This document shows, in pieces, positions 31,881 through 43,944 of a stretch of 64,000 nt of DNA. Position numbers and translations under genes: made by a program. The DNA comes from Tubulanus polymorphus. Its lineage: Eukaryota; Nemertea; Palaeonemertea; Tubulaniformes; Tubulanidae. The stretch is from positions 16,336,001 to 16,400,000 of the forward strand of contig NC_134025.1 in the NCBI RefSeq assembly GCF_964204645.1. The letters are read 5' to 3'. Position 1 is the stretch's first letter. Each line of letters starts with the position of its first letter. A model generated the notes under the pieces. It was not told where the DNA came from, ran no database searches, and saw only the letters and a list, made by a program, of their open reading frames with translations.

Positions 31881-32276
31881 TTAAACTGTCATATGGCCAT
31901 TTAAACTTATTATATAATCTAGTGTATTCTTTAATTTATTAATTTCTTTTATATTAGTTTTAATTTTTTCTTTATTACTTTTTATATTTAATTTTGAACT
32001 TATACCAGTTAAAACACTTGAACTTAAACCTAACACACCAATTGATATAGCTAAAGGTGTTAATGGACTGAATATTGCTAGAAATGTTATTACAGAACTT
32101 ATTGTAACCGAACCACTTATAATCAAATAATATATAATTTTACTTTTTAAATATTTTTTCTTTTTTATCTTTAAGTCGCTTTCAAATTCTAATATTTGTT
32201 TTTCTAAATATGTTTTTAATTTAGTTTTATTTATATCATGAGGAATAATATCAATATTATCAACTTTATCTTCCAT
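31881..32276 (-). CDS. 131-residue membrane protein, slightly shortened
   Basis: Charged N-terminus, two hydrophobic segments (IIYYLIISGSVTISSVITFLA and PLTPLAISIGVLGLSSSVLTG) and a basic helical tail. The D copy (48829) is 144 residues; here a stop after SLNGHMTV trims the end. Preceded by a T run and TAAATAAATG. Confidence 0.65.
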   Translation of the reverse strand: MEDKVDNIDIIPHDINKTKLKTYLEKQILEFESDLKIKKKKYLKSKIIYYLIISGSVTISSVITFLAIFSPLTPLAISIGVLGLSSSVLTGISSKLNIKSNKEKIKTNIKEINKLKNTLDYIISLNGHMTV

Positions 32277-32295
32277 TTATTTAGCAAAAAAATTA

Positions 32296-32717
32296 CTAAT
32301 TAGTAAATTTATATGCTACAAATATAACAATAACAGTTCCGCCTAAAATCCAAATTATTTCATATTTCTGTTGTTCTTTACTCGGGGTATAATAATCTGA
32401 TATTGTAGGTTTATGTAGATGTAATTTTTCTTTATTTGTTACTGCGTTATATAAACTCATTGCATCATCAACTGATTGAAAATCTCTATGTGAAATCTTC
32501 TGATCATATAATTCTTTATTGATGTAATCCATATAGTTTTGTCGTTTTCTCTATATTCTTCCGCTGCTTTATTGTATTTCTCTAATGCTAAGCTATGTCT
32601 TTTTTGTTCTGTTAATGAACCATTTTTATCAATATGCTCGAATAAATAACCACCACCAGTAAATGATAAAGCGTTAACAATTGCCGATCCTATAATAGTT
32701 ATAATTGCAGAAGCCAT
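32296..32717 (-). pseudogene. 140-residue membrane protein, frameshifted
   Basis: Same protein as intact 48386-48808 in D: N-terminal hydrophobic segment (ASAIITIIGSAIVNALSFTGG), central Tyr/Lys-rich helix, C-terminal membrane segment (IIWILGGTVIVIFVAYKF). One base change of phase near 32535 splits the frame. Confidence 0.7.
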
Positions 32718-32736
32718 TTATTTAGCAAAAAAATTA

Positions 32737-32960
32737 TGCATTTATATGGGAGGAATATATTTTTGTTTTTCCAAATAATCAATAGTTAAATTAGATAAAG
32801 TAACTGCTAATGTTAATTTTAAAATATCATTTATATCAAATCTATCAACATTAACACTTCCCATTTTGAATACTTTTTTAATACCATTGAATAACCAACA
32901 GTTCCAACTGATAATAATGCGCCATTATATAATCCAGTTATTATCCACTTATTATCACTC
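32737..32960 (-). pseudogene. About 73-residue small protein, frameshifted
   Basis: Starts MSDNKWIITGLYNGALL and ends LEKQKYIPPI; one base is missing in the middle. The D copy at 48141 is broken at a different place, so the intact ancestor is inferred. Start preceded by a T run and TAAATAAATG. Confidence 0.55.
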
Positions 32961-32962
32961 AT

Positions 32963-33319
32963 TTATTTATCAAAAAAATTACTATCATCAAAATATTTAG
33001 TTATCTTATTTATGATTAATTCAACATTTAATTCATTACTAGTTTCATTTGTATATATTTCAATTATTATTTTTTCAATATCATCGAAGATAAAATCTTC
33101 ATCTAATTCATAAAATCTTAGAGATTCTCTAATTAAATTAGTAATCTTTTCTACATTTAAAGTTTCTTTATCTATTGTTGTTTCATACTCAAATGTTGTT
33201 TCATTAGAAAATGTAATATTTTTGATATGTGTAATTACATCATTAACGTTAAATTTCATTTCTTTCTCATGTTTAAAATCAAACCCAAAACATATACTCG
33301 GCCCAACAGTAATATTCAT
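32963..33319 (-). CDS. 118-residue Polinton protein of unknown function
   Basis: Intact; about 80% like the B copy at 19485. Acidic, no membrane segment. C-terminus KYFDDSNFFDK. Overlaps nothing; the stop is followed directly by the next TAAATAAATG start signal. Confidence 0.65.
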   Translation of the reverse strand: MNITVGPSICFGFDFKHEKEMKFNVNDVITHIKNITFSNETTFEYETTIDKETLNVEKITNLIRESLRFYELDEDFIFDDIEKIIIEIYTNETSNELNVELIINKITKYFDDSNFFDK

Positions 33320-33334
33320 TTATATAGTGAAAAA

Positions 33335-33750
33335 ATTACTCTTTACATCTTATAACTAATTCATATATCACAGGAAAGTTATTCAAATCAATTAAATATC
33401 CATTATGATTTCTTATTTCTTATTATTAGGTTTAAAATCACATTCTGTTAAATTATAATTTATTTGAGTTCCAAATTGTTTAACATTTTTTAGCGGTAAA
33501 ATATTTAGTATACTAAAACTACAAATTGTTTCTTTAGTTGCTTCGAAAGTTTTTGTAGGCTCGATTAAATTGCAATAAATATAAAAGTGTGTAAAAGGTA
33601 TTATATTTGAATTACCATCTATGTTTCCTGTAACAGTATCTGGTGCAGTATCTGGTCTCTATCTAATTGAACTAGTAAATTATGAGATTTATAATTAGTA
33701 AGTTTTCTTGAATCAACAAATATTCTGTATTCTTTTAATTCCGCCATTTA
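33335..33750 (-). pseudogene. Possible penton-like gene, degraded with internal deletion
   Basis: Begins LKEYRIFVDSRKLTNYKSHNLL as in B, then is disrupted by a deletion (near 33655) and ends with LPVIYELVIRCKE. Too broken to judge function. Confidence 0.45.
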
Positions 33751-33764
33751 TTTTACATATTTTC

Positions 33765-34118
33765 TTATTCGAAATCTATTTCATGGTGCCCTTTTTCATT
33801 CTTACCTTTGTATACGAAATAGATATCTCCAGAACATAATTCTTCTAGATCTTCACTTGATAATCTATGAAATCTATCCGGCAAATATGTTCTGAATTTA
33901 TATGTATTTCCTTTTAATCCTTCATATTCTAAGTGTATAACTAATTTATCTCCATAGTTATTAGTAACTGTATCAATATTTGTAATTAGATATTTCTTAT
34001 GAATTGTTAATTCTGTTAACTTTTTGAATTTATAATCTACTGATTTGACATTTGAAGTATCTTTTATTCTATCTAGAAATGATTTGTTGTTCTCACTGTG
34101 TGTTTGTTTACTCTCCAT
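33765..34118 (-). CDS. 117-residue early-type protein, possibly OB-fold
   Basis: Intact. Region YKFKKLTELTIHKKYLITNI, DTVTNNYGDKLVIHLEYEG and TYLPDRFHRLS suggests a beta-rich small domain like the ssDNA-binding-type proteins found beside Polinton PolB; not proven. It follows PolB on the same strand and, like PolB, lacks the TAAATG start motif. Confidence 0.6.
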   Translation of the reverse strand: MESKQTHSENNKSFLDRIKDTSNVKSVDYKFKKLTELTIHKKYLITNIDTVTNNYGDKLVIHLEYEGLKGNTYKFRTYLPDRFHRLSSEDLEELCSGDIYFVYKGKNEKGHHEIDFE

Positions 34119-34180
34119 GTATAATACATATTTTTATTAAAATTTGATTAACACGTTAGAATTCTTTTCATTATCTCGTT

Positions 34181-37100
34181 CTATTTTGTTTCTTCTCTTT
34201 TGAATTTGAAGTATTCATCTAAATTACAACCATAAGCAACTGTATGAATTCCATCATCTAAAATATATCTTTTATCATCAAATGGGTTTAGACTTATCTT
34301 TTCAATTTCTTCATTAAACATTTCATGATCTTCAGATCTTAAACATCTCATCTTATGTTTTCTAACTTCTTCATTGAATATACAATTGATGTAATCTTTG
34401 AAATGAATATTCTTTTCTACTACACTTTTGGTTATTCCTTTTAACTTTTTAGCTTCATGTTCTTTAGTTTTATATGAATACATTTTAGATCTAATACCAA
34501 TGAATTCAATCATTTCTTCACCACCTAATTCATCTTTGAATTTACCGGGAACTTTTTTATTATCATTGCTAAACAATTCATGATCTTTAGGATAGTTACT
34601 AAAATCAAAATGATGTTTCAATGTTTTTAAATCATCAGTTATGTTATCAGTTTTTATCTTTAATATGTAACTGTCAGTATCAAAATATAATATTTCTATA
34701 TGTTTTTCTCCAAAAGGTGGTTGTAATACATTATAATAGAATTCATACATTAGTAATTTTGATAATTCTAAAACTGATGCGCCAACATAGATTCGTTTAT
34801 TAAATTTCATTGATGTTCTTCTCATCTTAACTGCAGCTAAATTTTCATCAAATATTCTGTTACCTAAAAACTTAGGATATGATTGTAAATGTCTAATTCT
34901 TTTACCATTACTAACTAACTCAATATCATTTCTATTTCTAATATTTTCACAAGTCTTACCATAGAATGCATTATTCATTAACTTGAAGAAATCTTTCTCG
35001 AAATCAGTTTTAGCTTCAGTTCTCTGTTTGGTGTTAAAATCTATATATTTTTCTAACCACTTAGATTGACTGAATGAAATATATCTATGTACTTTTTTTA
35101 GAACCATTCCTTGTTTTAGATAAAACTTTAACATTCTATAATGTACTACATAATTATATTTATCTTCTTGAGTTACCATTAACTTTTCTGTATGAATATG
35201 ATTTTCGGGTTTAATTCTTTTTTGGTAATTTGATAATTCTTCGTGTGTTACAGTTTTATGTTCGGGACAGTATGCTAGATTTCTAGATTTAAATTTTTTA
35301 TCTTCAGGATATTCTAAATCTACAACAAAGAAGTAACCAGTATCTGAATCATCTGCAATATCTAGAATTCTTTTCTTCCAATCAAATTTGTCATTATTTT
35401 CATTCTGTAAAACTTCACTCATTTCAAATACTCCATAAGGTTGTGGTTCCATCATTGCCCAACCATATAAATTATTTGCATCTATATATAATAACTTATA
35501 TCCGGGGTTATCATTTGCATTGAAATATCTATCGCCTAATACACCTGAAACTCCTCCTCTTATAGATTTTTCAAATAATAGTAATTGATCTATATTTGTT
35601 AACAAATCTATTTTTATATGTGTAAATTTTAATCCACAATCCCATGTTAAACCTGGTGATGAATAACAATGACAAGGATCAATGTTGAAATATTTTAGGT
35701 TTACAACCTTTCGAATATATCGGTTAATAATAATACATCTGATTTTAAATATATATCTACTAATTGCCCATGATTTTCTATTTTGAAATGATTCCAAATA
35801 TTCATTGTTCTATTATATACTTCATCTTTAACATATTCATTTTTTAATTTATCATAGAATTGTTCTTTCAATAATTCAGTTATATTGAAATCATTTTGTG
35901 ATTAATAAATTGAATATGGAATTGCTCCTCTATATCTCATTAATTGAAAATCATCATTATTTGGGTAGTGTTGCTTTAATATTTTTAATTCATCATCAAC
36001 TAATGATTTTGATAAGTTATCTAATGAACTATTTAAAAATCTATATGAATCTATAAATCTTAGACACCCAAATTGGAATGATATATAATTCTCAGATGTT
36101 TTAGCTAACATTTTAAATTTATAAGTTGGTATTTTATCTTTTGGTCTATTTGAATTTAATCTTACTATTTCATTATTGATTTCTTCTATTTTATGACATA
36201 ACTGTTTGATGAATAAATGAGCATCATATCCTGATAAATTATGAAATATTACTGGTACAAAATTAATTTTCTTAGCTTGTAAGTTACAATTCTCATGTGC
36301 GGCGCCTCTAAACTTTCCGTTCAAATGATCATGGTCTCTTACTTTTTTATCTTTATAATTAAATATCTTTTCACAATAATAACATTTATCTGCAAACGCA
36401 AATGCTTCTTTATCTTCTTCTGTCATTATGATTTCTATATTTGTATTCAATAATTTACTAAATCTTATTTCATATTCAATTAATAAGTCACAAAAATGAT
36501 TGATAACATTTTCATTTCTATAATGATGATATTCACTTTCAATTAGTTCTGGATAATCAGATTTTATATATAACCAGAAAGCTGCGGCTGATTGATGAAT
36601 CTTTTTAATAGTATTTGTTTTTGGTGGTTCATCTGAAAAATCATTTTCATTAGAATTTAATTTCTTTCTTTTATAATATATTTCTTTTCTATCTTGATCA
36701 GTAAGTTCTTTATTTAATGATTCAAAATCTCCATATATTACAAATGGTACTTTATTTTTGTAATCATATTTTTTGAATTCTAATATTTTATCTTTTTCAT
36801 TTGGTAAAACTAATTTACAATAATCATGATTTTCACATAATTGTTTATGATTTAATAATGTACTTTCATTACTGAATCTATGTAAACATTTTCTGCAAAG
36901 ATATATTTTATGGTGATCATTTTCTGATTTAAAAAATAAATCGATTTGTTTAATCCACATATAATGATTCTCATAATATAGTATATCTATAACATCATTT
37001 GAATCATAATCTTATGATAGATATAAAGGTTCTAATGTATAATGTTTTATGTTGTTACCTTTTGTATTTGGTAATTTGATTAAATCAACTACATTTATTC

Positions 37101-38172
37101 TTAAATTATTATCTCTTTCTATCTTTGGGATGTTTGTAATTCTAACAGGATACTTATCTATCTTATAATTATTTTCAAATGGTTTATAATGAGTTAATCT
37201 ACAAATATTATAAGTTGCAGGATGTAAACAACTAATTATTGCCCATAGAAAACATTTATCATCTTCATTTTGTACATTTATAACAGCATTAGTTTTAAAT
37301 GGTAGTTTAATATAACTCGATGCTTCAATATCTGGTTCTTTATAATATGATACATTATTTTCATCAATTGGTTTTGATTTGGTTAACTTATTATATTTTG
37401 TGTTATAAACATGTAAAGTCATAAATATTATTTCATCAAATATTAAACCAGATCCTTCAAAATGTTTCTCTTCTATTTTAGTTTTTACTTCATTATAACA
37501 TTTATCTAATTTATCATCTATATGTTGTTTTGAAATAATATGTTGTGAATGAGAATTTATATTATATATTGGTTTATCTTCAGATTTTATGAATTTAACT
37601 TTAGAAGATATACTTATTTTAGGATATTCAACATCAGTTATTATTTTTATTATTTCCTTCATATTTTCTAAATGTTTTTTATTTTCTTCTAATGTTTTTC
37701 CTTTACGAAATTTAAACTCGATAGCTGCTTGGCCAATATCACTTTTAAATGCTTCGGTTATCTCTATATCTTTTTTATTATCTAATGAATTAATATAATT
37801 TCTTACATCTTCCATGTATGGTCTTTTATTGTTTAATTTATTTTTTATGCTTTTAATTGTCTTCTGTTTCTTATCATTATCTTTATCAAAATAATCTTCA
37901 CCTAAAATATCATTATTCTTATTTCTAATATGACTTTTAGATTTTAAATGTTCATTATAATATCTTTTATCACTGAATGATTGATTACATGTATCACATT
38001 TGTATGTTTCTTTTTCATTCTTAAATTCATCTAATTTAGTTTCTAATACATCATCTTTATATTCTAGTTTCAATTTATTCTCTAAATGTGTTTTAGTTTT
38101 ATTGTGTCTTGCTTTTTGGGATCTATCTATATTGATATTACATGTTGGGCAGTAGTACTTATTTGCTTCCAT
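34181..38172 (-). pseudogene. POLB: DNA polymerase B of Polinton C, broken in at least three places
   Basis: Reading from 38172: two N-terminal zinc fingers, a long lineage-specific region, a stop at 37012, then the exonuclease domain (IYGDFESLN), an HNH-like insertion (CYYCEKIF...VRDHDHLNGKFRGA), HNLSGYDAHLF, a stop and indel at 35900, frame changes near 35700-35800, then motif A DANNLYGWAM, motif B NNAFYGKTCEN and motif C YFDTDSYIL. All catalytic acids remain although the reading frame does not. The C-terminus ends KFKREETK. Confidence 0.92.
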
Positions 38173-38461
38173 TTTAATATCAAAATTTTTTTTTTAAATT
38201 GATTTTAGAAGTTCAATGATTTATATCATGTATTATTTCAATCACACTTACTAACACTTTTAATGTTTAAAAATCTAACTCATACAAATATAAATATTGA
38301 AATAATGTTGTAAATATATCTATATATCTATTCTATAAGAGCTCGTTAATTACTCGTTACTTTTTTACTAACACTTTCCTCACACTTTTATATTGAATAA
38401 TCTATCAATTTATATGTTATTCATGTAAATTATGATTATATATATATATGAATATTTTAAG

Positions 38462-38650
38462 AGTAATAGGGGTAATGGGCTTTCAGGTTAAAGGTTGAAG
38501 TGGCGAGTGAGTAAAAAATGAAAATAACAATAATTTACAGTTGAATTAGGAGTGTGCGCGACTAATTCAACTGTAAATTATTGTTATTTTCATTTTTTTA
38601 CGAGCTCGACCCTTCGACCTTTGATCTGAAAGCCCATTACCCCTATTACT
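38462..38650. repeat. Right terminal palindrome of Polinton C
   Basis: Reverse complement of 25683-25871, with the same centre (GAGTGTGCGCGAC on this strand). Confidence 0.9.
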
Positions 38651-38656
38651 ACCAAA

Positions 38657-38939
38657 GCTTGGACGAGCTTATTAGTTTCGCTCTACGAATAGAGGGTATT
38701 CAGCTTATGGAAAATGAGCGGGAGGATAGATCCAATATTCCTGTTTATCAGGTTCGCTCTTCCGAGGCTGCTAGAAATGATGAGATTACGCGCCTGCGTC
38801 AGGACTTTGAGAGGCTTAACGCTAATATCAGTAAAGTCGTGTCGCAACGAAATGACTATCCTGAGTATAGGTTAAAGCAGTGTTATCGATGCTTAAGATA
38901 TGGCCATTGTAGGAACCCCCCCTTCTTCTCATCCTCATA
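38657..38939 (+). pseudogene. Gag, 3' part, after Polinton C
   Basis: Continues gag in frame once the Polinton and one TSD copy are removed (SLDELISFALRIEGIQL). It ends in an incomplete zinc knuckle (CYRCLRYGHC) and a stop at 38937-38939; no protease or reverse transcriptase follows, so the retroelement is truncated. Confidence 0.75.
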
Positions 38940-39299
38940 GAGAGAGTTTAAACGAGAAGCGGCTGGTCCAACAGGGGAAAGATAAGCTGACTAAGATATT
39001 AGCTGACTAAGGTATAGAACTATTGGTACCCAAATGATTATAGTGAGTATATTGAATTCAATTGAAATAATTTATTAAAAGTTGTGTACATTTGGTATGT
39101 AATTTGTCCATCATATGTCAAATATGAAATAGTTTCAACATTCCTTTTAAAATGATTAATGGTTTCTTATCAACAGGCACGTCGCCAGATTTCAACACAA
39201 TGTTCTATTGAAATACCATCAAAAAGTGGTTCCCAGCAGACCTCATTAGCTCAAAAATCAGTAGCAGTATAGTGCGCACTGTTGTGCCCCAAATCAAAT
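38940..39299. other. No gene recognised; possible upstream exon
   Basis: Carries a splice acceptor (TTATCAACAG at 39167-39176) and a short open stretch that ends in TAG before the acidic exon; probably 5' sequence of the following gene, unresolved. Confidence 0.35.
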
Positions 39300-39356
39300 T
39301 TTCGCGTCAAAGGTGGTAATAGTAGAGATTATAACAGAAATTTCATGGGTGATGAA

Positions 39357-39450
<94 letters not shown>

Positions 39451-41958
39451 ATGGTGATGATGAATTTTATGATCCCTCATGGAACCCAGATGAAGAATCA
39501 GAGTAAGATTGAAATTTTATTTGATTGAAATGCATAACAGTATCAACTACAGAAATCAGGAAATTCCGAACAAAATCTTTAGAATATTTATTACGATTAA
39601 TTTCTTGAAAATTATTATTCAGTGTGTGTCATAATTAATTTCAGATGCATCGAGGAAGCAGATGTCTCCCTTCAAAATGAACCAAACTTAACTTCTCCGC
39701 ATCAAGAGACAAAGTTTTTATGCTTCGAGTCGTGTGTGTTGGGATTATTGGCGCTTTGCAACATTTGTCTCGCGCCTTGTAAAATAGTTAAGCGGTCGGT
39801 GATTGGTTCTGCGATGCAGTATGAAACAGTTTGTTCCGGCCCCGAGAAACATCATCGAATTTGGTGTTCTCAGCCCATGCATAACAGAATGCCACTAGGG
39901 AATCTGTTAATGGCTGCTGGCATTTTCTTCTCAGCTGTATCGCCCAGCAAATTTCTTACTTTTTGTAAGGGATTGAAAATAAGTATGTTTGGGATACATC
40001 ATTTCTTCAAGTTACAGTCCAGTTATCTGTACCTAGCTGTTGATAATGTTTGGAAGTCAAGTCAAGCCATACTGATCAGGGAGCTTCAGCAGCAAGGAAA
40101 CTCACTTGTTCTTGGTGGTGATGGTAGATGCTGTTCGCCAGGGCATTCAGCGAAGTATGGCTCTTATTCAATCATGAACATAGGTACAGAAAAGCTTATC
40201 GACTTCCACCTTGTGCGGGTAGATCTTAATTTTAGTTGATAAAATTTCTCATAAATTTCTGAACATTTCAGAATACCAATGACACATATTTTGAACCTTT
40301 AAAATATGACCAATCAAGGAAATAGTTGTTAACCCTACCTGAAAATTTCCTGTTGCATATATGTTTTAAAATTCTTAATTATTCCTTAATTTGCATTATT
40401 CACTCAGCATATGTTGTTAACTTTTCAGAGCAACTAAGTCAAGAATTCGAATGCGATGGAGCTTGAAGGTTTCAAACGATGTTTGAATTATATTCAGGCA
40501 CAGAAACTCAAAATCGGAGAAATAATTACAGATAGACACGTTCAAATTAAAAAGTACCTTCGGCTGAATCATCCATCTATACAGCATTACTATGATGGAT
40601 GGCATCTTACTAAGGGTAAAAAGCTCTTTTCGAATTTTAATTCATATGATTTACTCTGTTACACATTAAAAACCATAGTCTCGAAATTTAAAATAGGTTA
40701 GGTACTTAATTTTATTGTAAATTGCAGGAGTTTTCAAAAAGATAGAGAAGGCAGCAAAAACTAAGAAGTACAGTGTGCTTGGAGATTGGTCTCGATCAGT
40801 TAGTAACCATATTCATTGGTGTGCTGCAAGTAGCAATGGAATGGCAGATGCTGTTGTGGAGAAATGGAAATCCATTTTAAATCACGCAGCTAATGTACAC
40901 GAAGGTCATGATGGAGGCCTTTTCCAGGAATGTGCCCATGGTACTCTTGAACCACGGAACTGGATAAAAAACGGTCAGTGCTATAGTGCAGTTTTATGTA
41001 TCTTTGTTGGTTACATGTATGTACATGTATGTGTGATTTCACTTTAAAAAAAAAACATTGTAACATTGATCTTAAAAAACTGTCTCTAGGATCTGCTCCA
41101 CACAAAGTATTGAAGGGTATCGTGATGAACAAAAGCTTACTCGCTGACATAGGGAATATTTCACCGCGAGCCCAGACATCTTCACTCGAGTCTTATCATA
41201 GGGTTGTGATATACTTTGCGCTTAAGTCACTGCATTACTTTTATGACTCGATGAATGCTAGGTAATTTGAAAATCCTTTGATGATAAAATGAAAAATTAT
41301 GTTTAAATGTATGATGTTTATCTTCACTATCATGATCTAGAAACAAATCTTATTTTCTATTTAAAGACTCCAACTTTCAGCTCTTCGTTATAATGAGAAC
41401 CATAACAGAATGCAAGCTCATACAAAGGAGGGTATTCCGCAGTATCAGCTGTACTATGCTAAGTGGAAGAAAGGTATTGCCGCTGCCAAAGAAGTTAAAG
41501 TACCAGCTACATATAGTGAGTAAATTTTAGCGATTAATCTGATCATTGATTATTTCGCCTTATTTTTTTCATACAATGATATTGTGACTGAATTTTGTTG
41601 TATTGGATAGTATATAAATGAATTTGCGTATTTATAAGATTTATGATTATAAATTCGCTTTATCTAATGAATATAATGCATTACTCTAGGATATCTATCG
41701 GAATGTCTTCAAAAGGTGTGGAATGTGCGACAAGAAATACCAAATGTGGCTACTGCTATGGATATGTGGTTGGAGACAAGTAAAACAAAGGAGAAGGGTT
41801 TCATTGCTGATGTTTATGATCGATCTCAAATCAACAAGGAAGATGTGATATTAACACATACCAGTAGGTTCCACCAACCGGTAAAAAGGCCTGCAGAAAC
41901 TCAGCTGGAAGAAAATAAAAATTCTGGCAAAGCCAGAAAAAGGTCCAAAAAAAGTTAA
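39300..41958 (+). CDS. Seven-exon DDE-transposase-like gene (5' end unresolved)
   Basis: Exons by GT-AG: about 39300-39501, 39645-40218, 40429-40615, 40728-40972, 41090-41261, 41381-41515, 41690-41958. Exon 1 encodes a long Asp run. The body has LGGDGRCCSPGHSAKYGSYS, ITDRHVQIKKYL, YYDGWHLTKG, SNHIHWCAASSNG and SSLESYHRVV, an arrangement of acidic residues like a DDE transposase of the type widespread in invertebrate and fish genomes. A basic tail (ARKRSKKS) ends it. No terminal repeats were seen, so it could be domesticated or an old transposon copy. Confidence 0.7.
39357..39449 (+). repeat. (GAT)n microsatellite in coding sequence
   Basis: About 30 GAT units encoding poly-Asp in the first recognised exon of the DDE-like gene; the out-of-frame poly-Met reading is a shadow. 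Confidence 0.9.
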
Positions 41959-42360
41959 AAACATGTTTAGACTGACCGGTGTCAGTTTTTTATGACTCAT
42001 ATCTTATAAATAATATATTTTATACTGGATTATTAAAAACAGAATTAGAGAGCATCCGGTATTTGTGGATATTGAAAACCAGTGTATATATTGTCTGGTG
42101 ATGGCCACTGGAGTCTTATTGCACTAACTACGCAAGATGGTAGAATCCGCCGATTTCTCTTCCCTAGTATTTTCCATGCCCACCTGCAAAATCGTCTGTA
42201 GGCAACGTGTCTGTACAATCTGCAAATATAGAAGAATTTTCAATGATGTAAAAATAGATCCACTTTTTGTATTTTTTTTATTACGTGTACATAGAAATAT
42301 TTGCCCTATATATATAGTTATAGTTACTATCCCTTTGAACTGATGATATTGAATTAATAT
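41959..42360. other. Intergenic, no feature recognised
   Basis: About 400 bp between two convergent genes. A short plus-strand ORF lies here but shows no coding features. Confidence 0.5.
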
Positions 42361-43328
42361 TTACTTATAAACTGGCTCTTCGTAGCCAACAGGTCCATTC
42401 TGCTTTACAAATTCATAAAATGATACTTTCAGCACTTCTGGATCAAGGCAGTTTACTTTAAATCCATGGACTTCAGTGATGCATGTGGCCTGATCATTTT
42501 CCTCCATAATGGTTTTGAGGTCTCCAAATTCATTGCAACAGACACATTCTCTCGGTGTCTGCATTGGAGAACAATAGTAAACCCTGTTACACTATTTCTG
42601 CAAGAACACCTGAAATATATACATGTATAAGCTTATACACTGCTGTAGTAATAATGTAAAATCATGTATGTAAAGCCTATTTTAAGAATTGCATATATTT
42701 GCAGAAATAAACTTATGAGTTACCGGGTCTTGAATTTTACTAACAAACATTTAATGTACTTGAGAAACGCCTTATGGAAGTGTCATCACTCACTGTAGTA
42801 TTTATAATTTCTAATGGCAAATCGTTGAACAATAAATTAGATTGAATTTGACTTTAAAGCTCGCTTTTCGTTGATATCGTTGAATTTCTGTCTGGATCCT
42901 TTTTATTATAGACTGATACTTCAGAATATATTATTTTGATATTTTGCCAGTTATTTTATTTCTTTGATATTCTTTGAACTTGTCAGAGCAATAAGTTACT
43001 TCGAACCGTTCGAGGCCCTCCGGCCGGACGGACGTTAGTATTTCGAGCTGTGGTGTGAGTTTACGCCGATTTGGCAAGAATATGGCTCTATTTTTCGGGA
43101 ACGGCAAAAAGAAGTAAAAATACGAATAATACTATGTATTATCATCGTACCAATCTGTGTTGTCCTTACGCTGGTCAAATTCGTCGTCGCTAGATATTTC
43201 TTCGGAATCGGATGCAGACGACGTCGACGAATCACTACCGCTAGAAGAGTGCCGATCTTGTTCTAAATCGTCGGGCTCAGATTTCAAAATCGGTTCAAAC
43301 ATGTATGGCTGGACCTCTTGTGGATATA
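42361..43328 (-). pseudogene. P2X7-C-terminal-like host gene, 3' part, split by Polinton D
   Basis: Exon 1 remainder 43328-43151 encodes QPYMFEPILKSEPDDLEQ, then a Ser/Asp-rich region and NTDW. Splice donor /GTACG; exon 2 from 42583 to 42361 continues in phase with CSPMQTPRECVCCNEF and ITEVHGFKVNCLDPEVL. The QPYMFEP...TDW...CVCC pattern is that of the P2X purinoceptor 7 cytosolic-domain-like proteins expanded in invertebrates. Start codon and first 19 codons lie on the other side of Polinton D at 60303-60246. Later exons are not recognised. Confidence 0.65.
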
Positions 43329-43738
43329 AGTAATAGGGGTAATGGGCTTTCAAGCCAAAGGTCGAACGGTCGAGCTCATTAAAAAACAAAACATTAAAAA
43401 TAATTTAAAACTATAATATATTTTCATAACCGTGTGTATTTTATATTATAACTAAATATTTATTCTAAGATATCAATAATTTAAATTTAAAAAGCATATT
43501 GTATTAAATCAATTGGTCGCTCCACTTCGCTACCGCTCCGCTCCGCGACCAATTGATTTACTTACAATACACAAATTCATATAATCAAATATATTTTAAT
43601 AATAATAATTATTCTATTATTCAACTGAAATACACACGGTTATGAAAATATATTATAGTTTTAAATTACTTTTAATATTTGTTTTTAATGAACTCGACGA
43701 TTCAACCTTTAACCTGAAAGCCCATTACCCCTATTACT
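43329..43738. repeat. Left terminal palindrome of Polinton D (410 bp)
   Basis: Outer and inner arms pair over about 110 bp (AGTAATAGGGG..., TCAAAGGTCGAACGGTCGAG, ATATATTTTCATAACCGTG) and again around the centre (AATCAATTGGTCG...CGACCAATTGATT), with a non-pairing AT-rich segment between. The centre is GC-rich (CTACCGCTCCGCTCCGCG). Confidence 0.9.
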
Positions 43739-43944
43739 CTTAAAATAATCATATACATGAATAACATTTAAATTGACAGATTATTCAATATAAAAGTATA
43801 TATTTACAACATTATTTCAATATTCATATTTGTGTGAGTTAGATTTTTAAACATTAAAAGTGTTAGTAAAGTGTGATTGAAATAATGCATGATATAAATC
43901 ATTGAACTTCTAAAATCAATTTTAATAAAAAATTTAGTATTAAA

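Larger units (their letters stand above)
25683..38650. mobile_element. Polinton C, 12968 bp, TSD accaaa, in gag
   Basis: Both ends read AGTAATAGGGGTAATGGG inward, and accaaa flanks it at 25677-25682 and 38651-38656, the 6-bp duplication expected for Polintons. Contents left to right: duplicated PolB 5' scrap, HNH, 200-residue gene, TM gene, integrase, ATPase (plus strand); then hypothetical, repeat/zinc-finger gene, capsid remnant, membrane genes, penton-like, OB-like and PolB (minus strand). The capsid and coiled-coil genes were removed by an internal deletion near 31512. Confidence 0.93.

Noticed and set aside
39313-39528. Poly-Met protein
   Set aside because: Out-of-frame shadow of the (GAT)n poly-Asp tract.
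42137-42343. 68-codon plus-strand ORF between genes
   Set aside because: No similarity, no splice or start context.
43132-43389. 85-residue protein beginning in the Polinton TIR
   Set aside because: The first 20 codons are TIR sequence read by chance; the real host exon continues at 60246.
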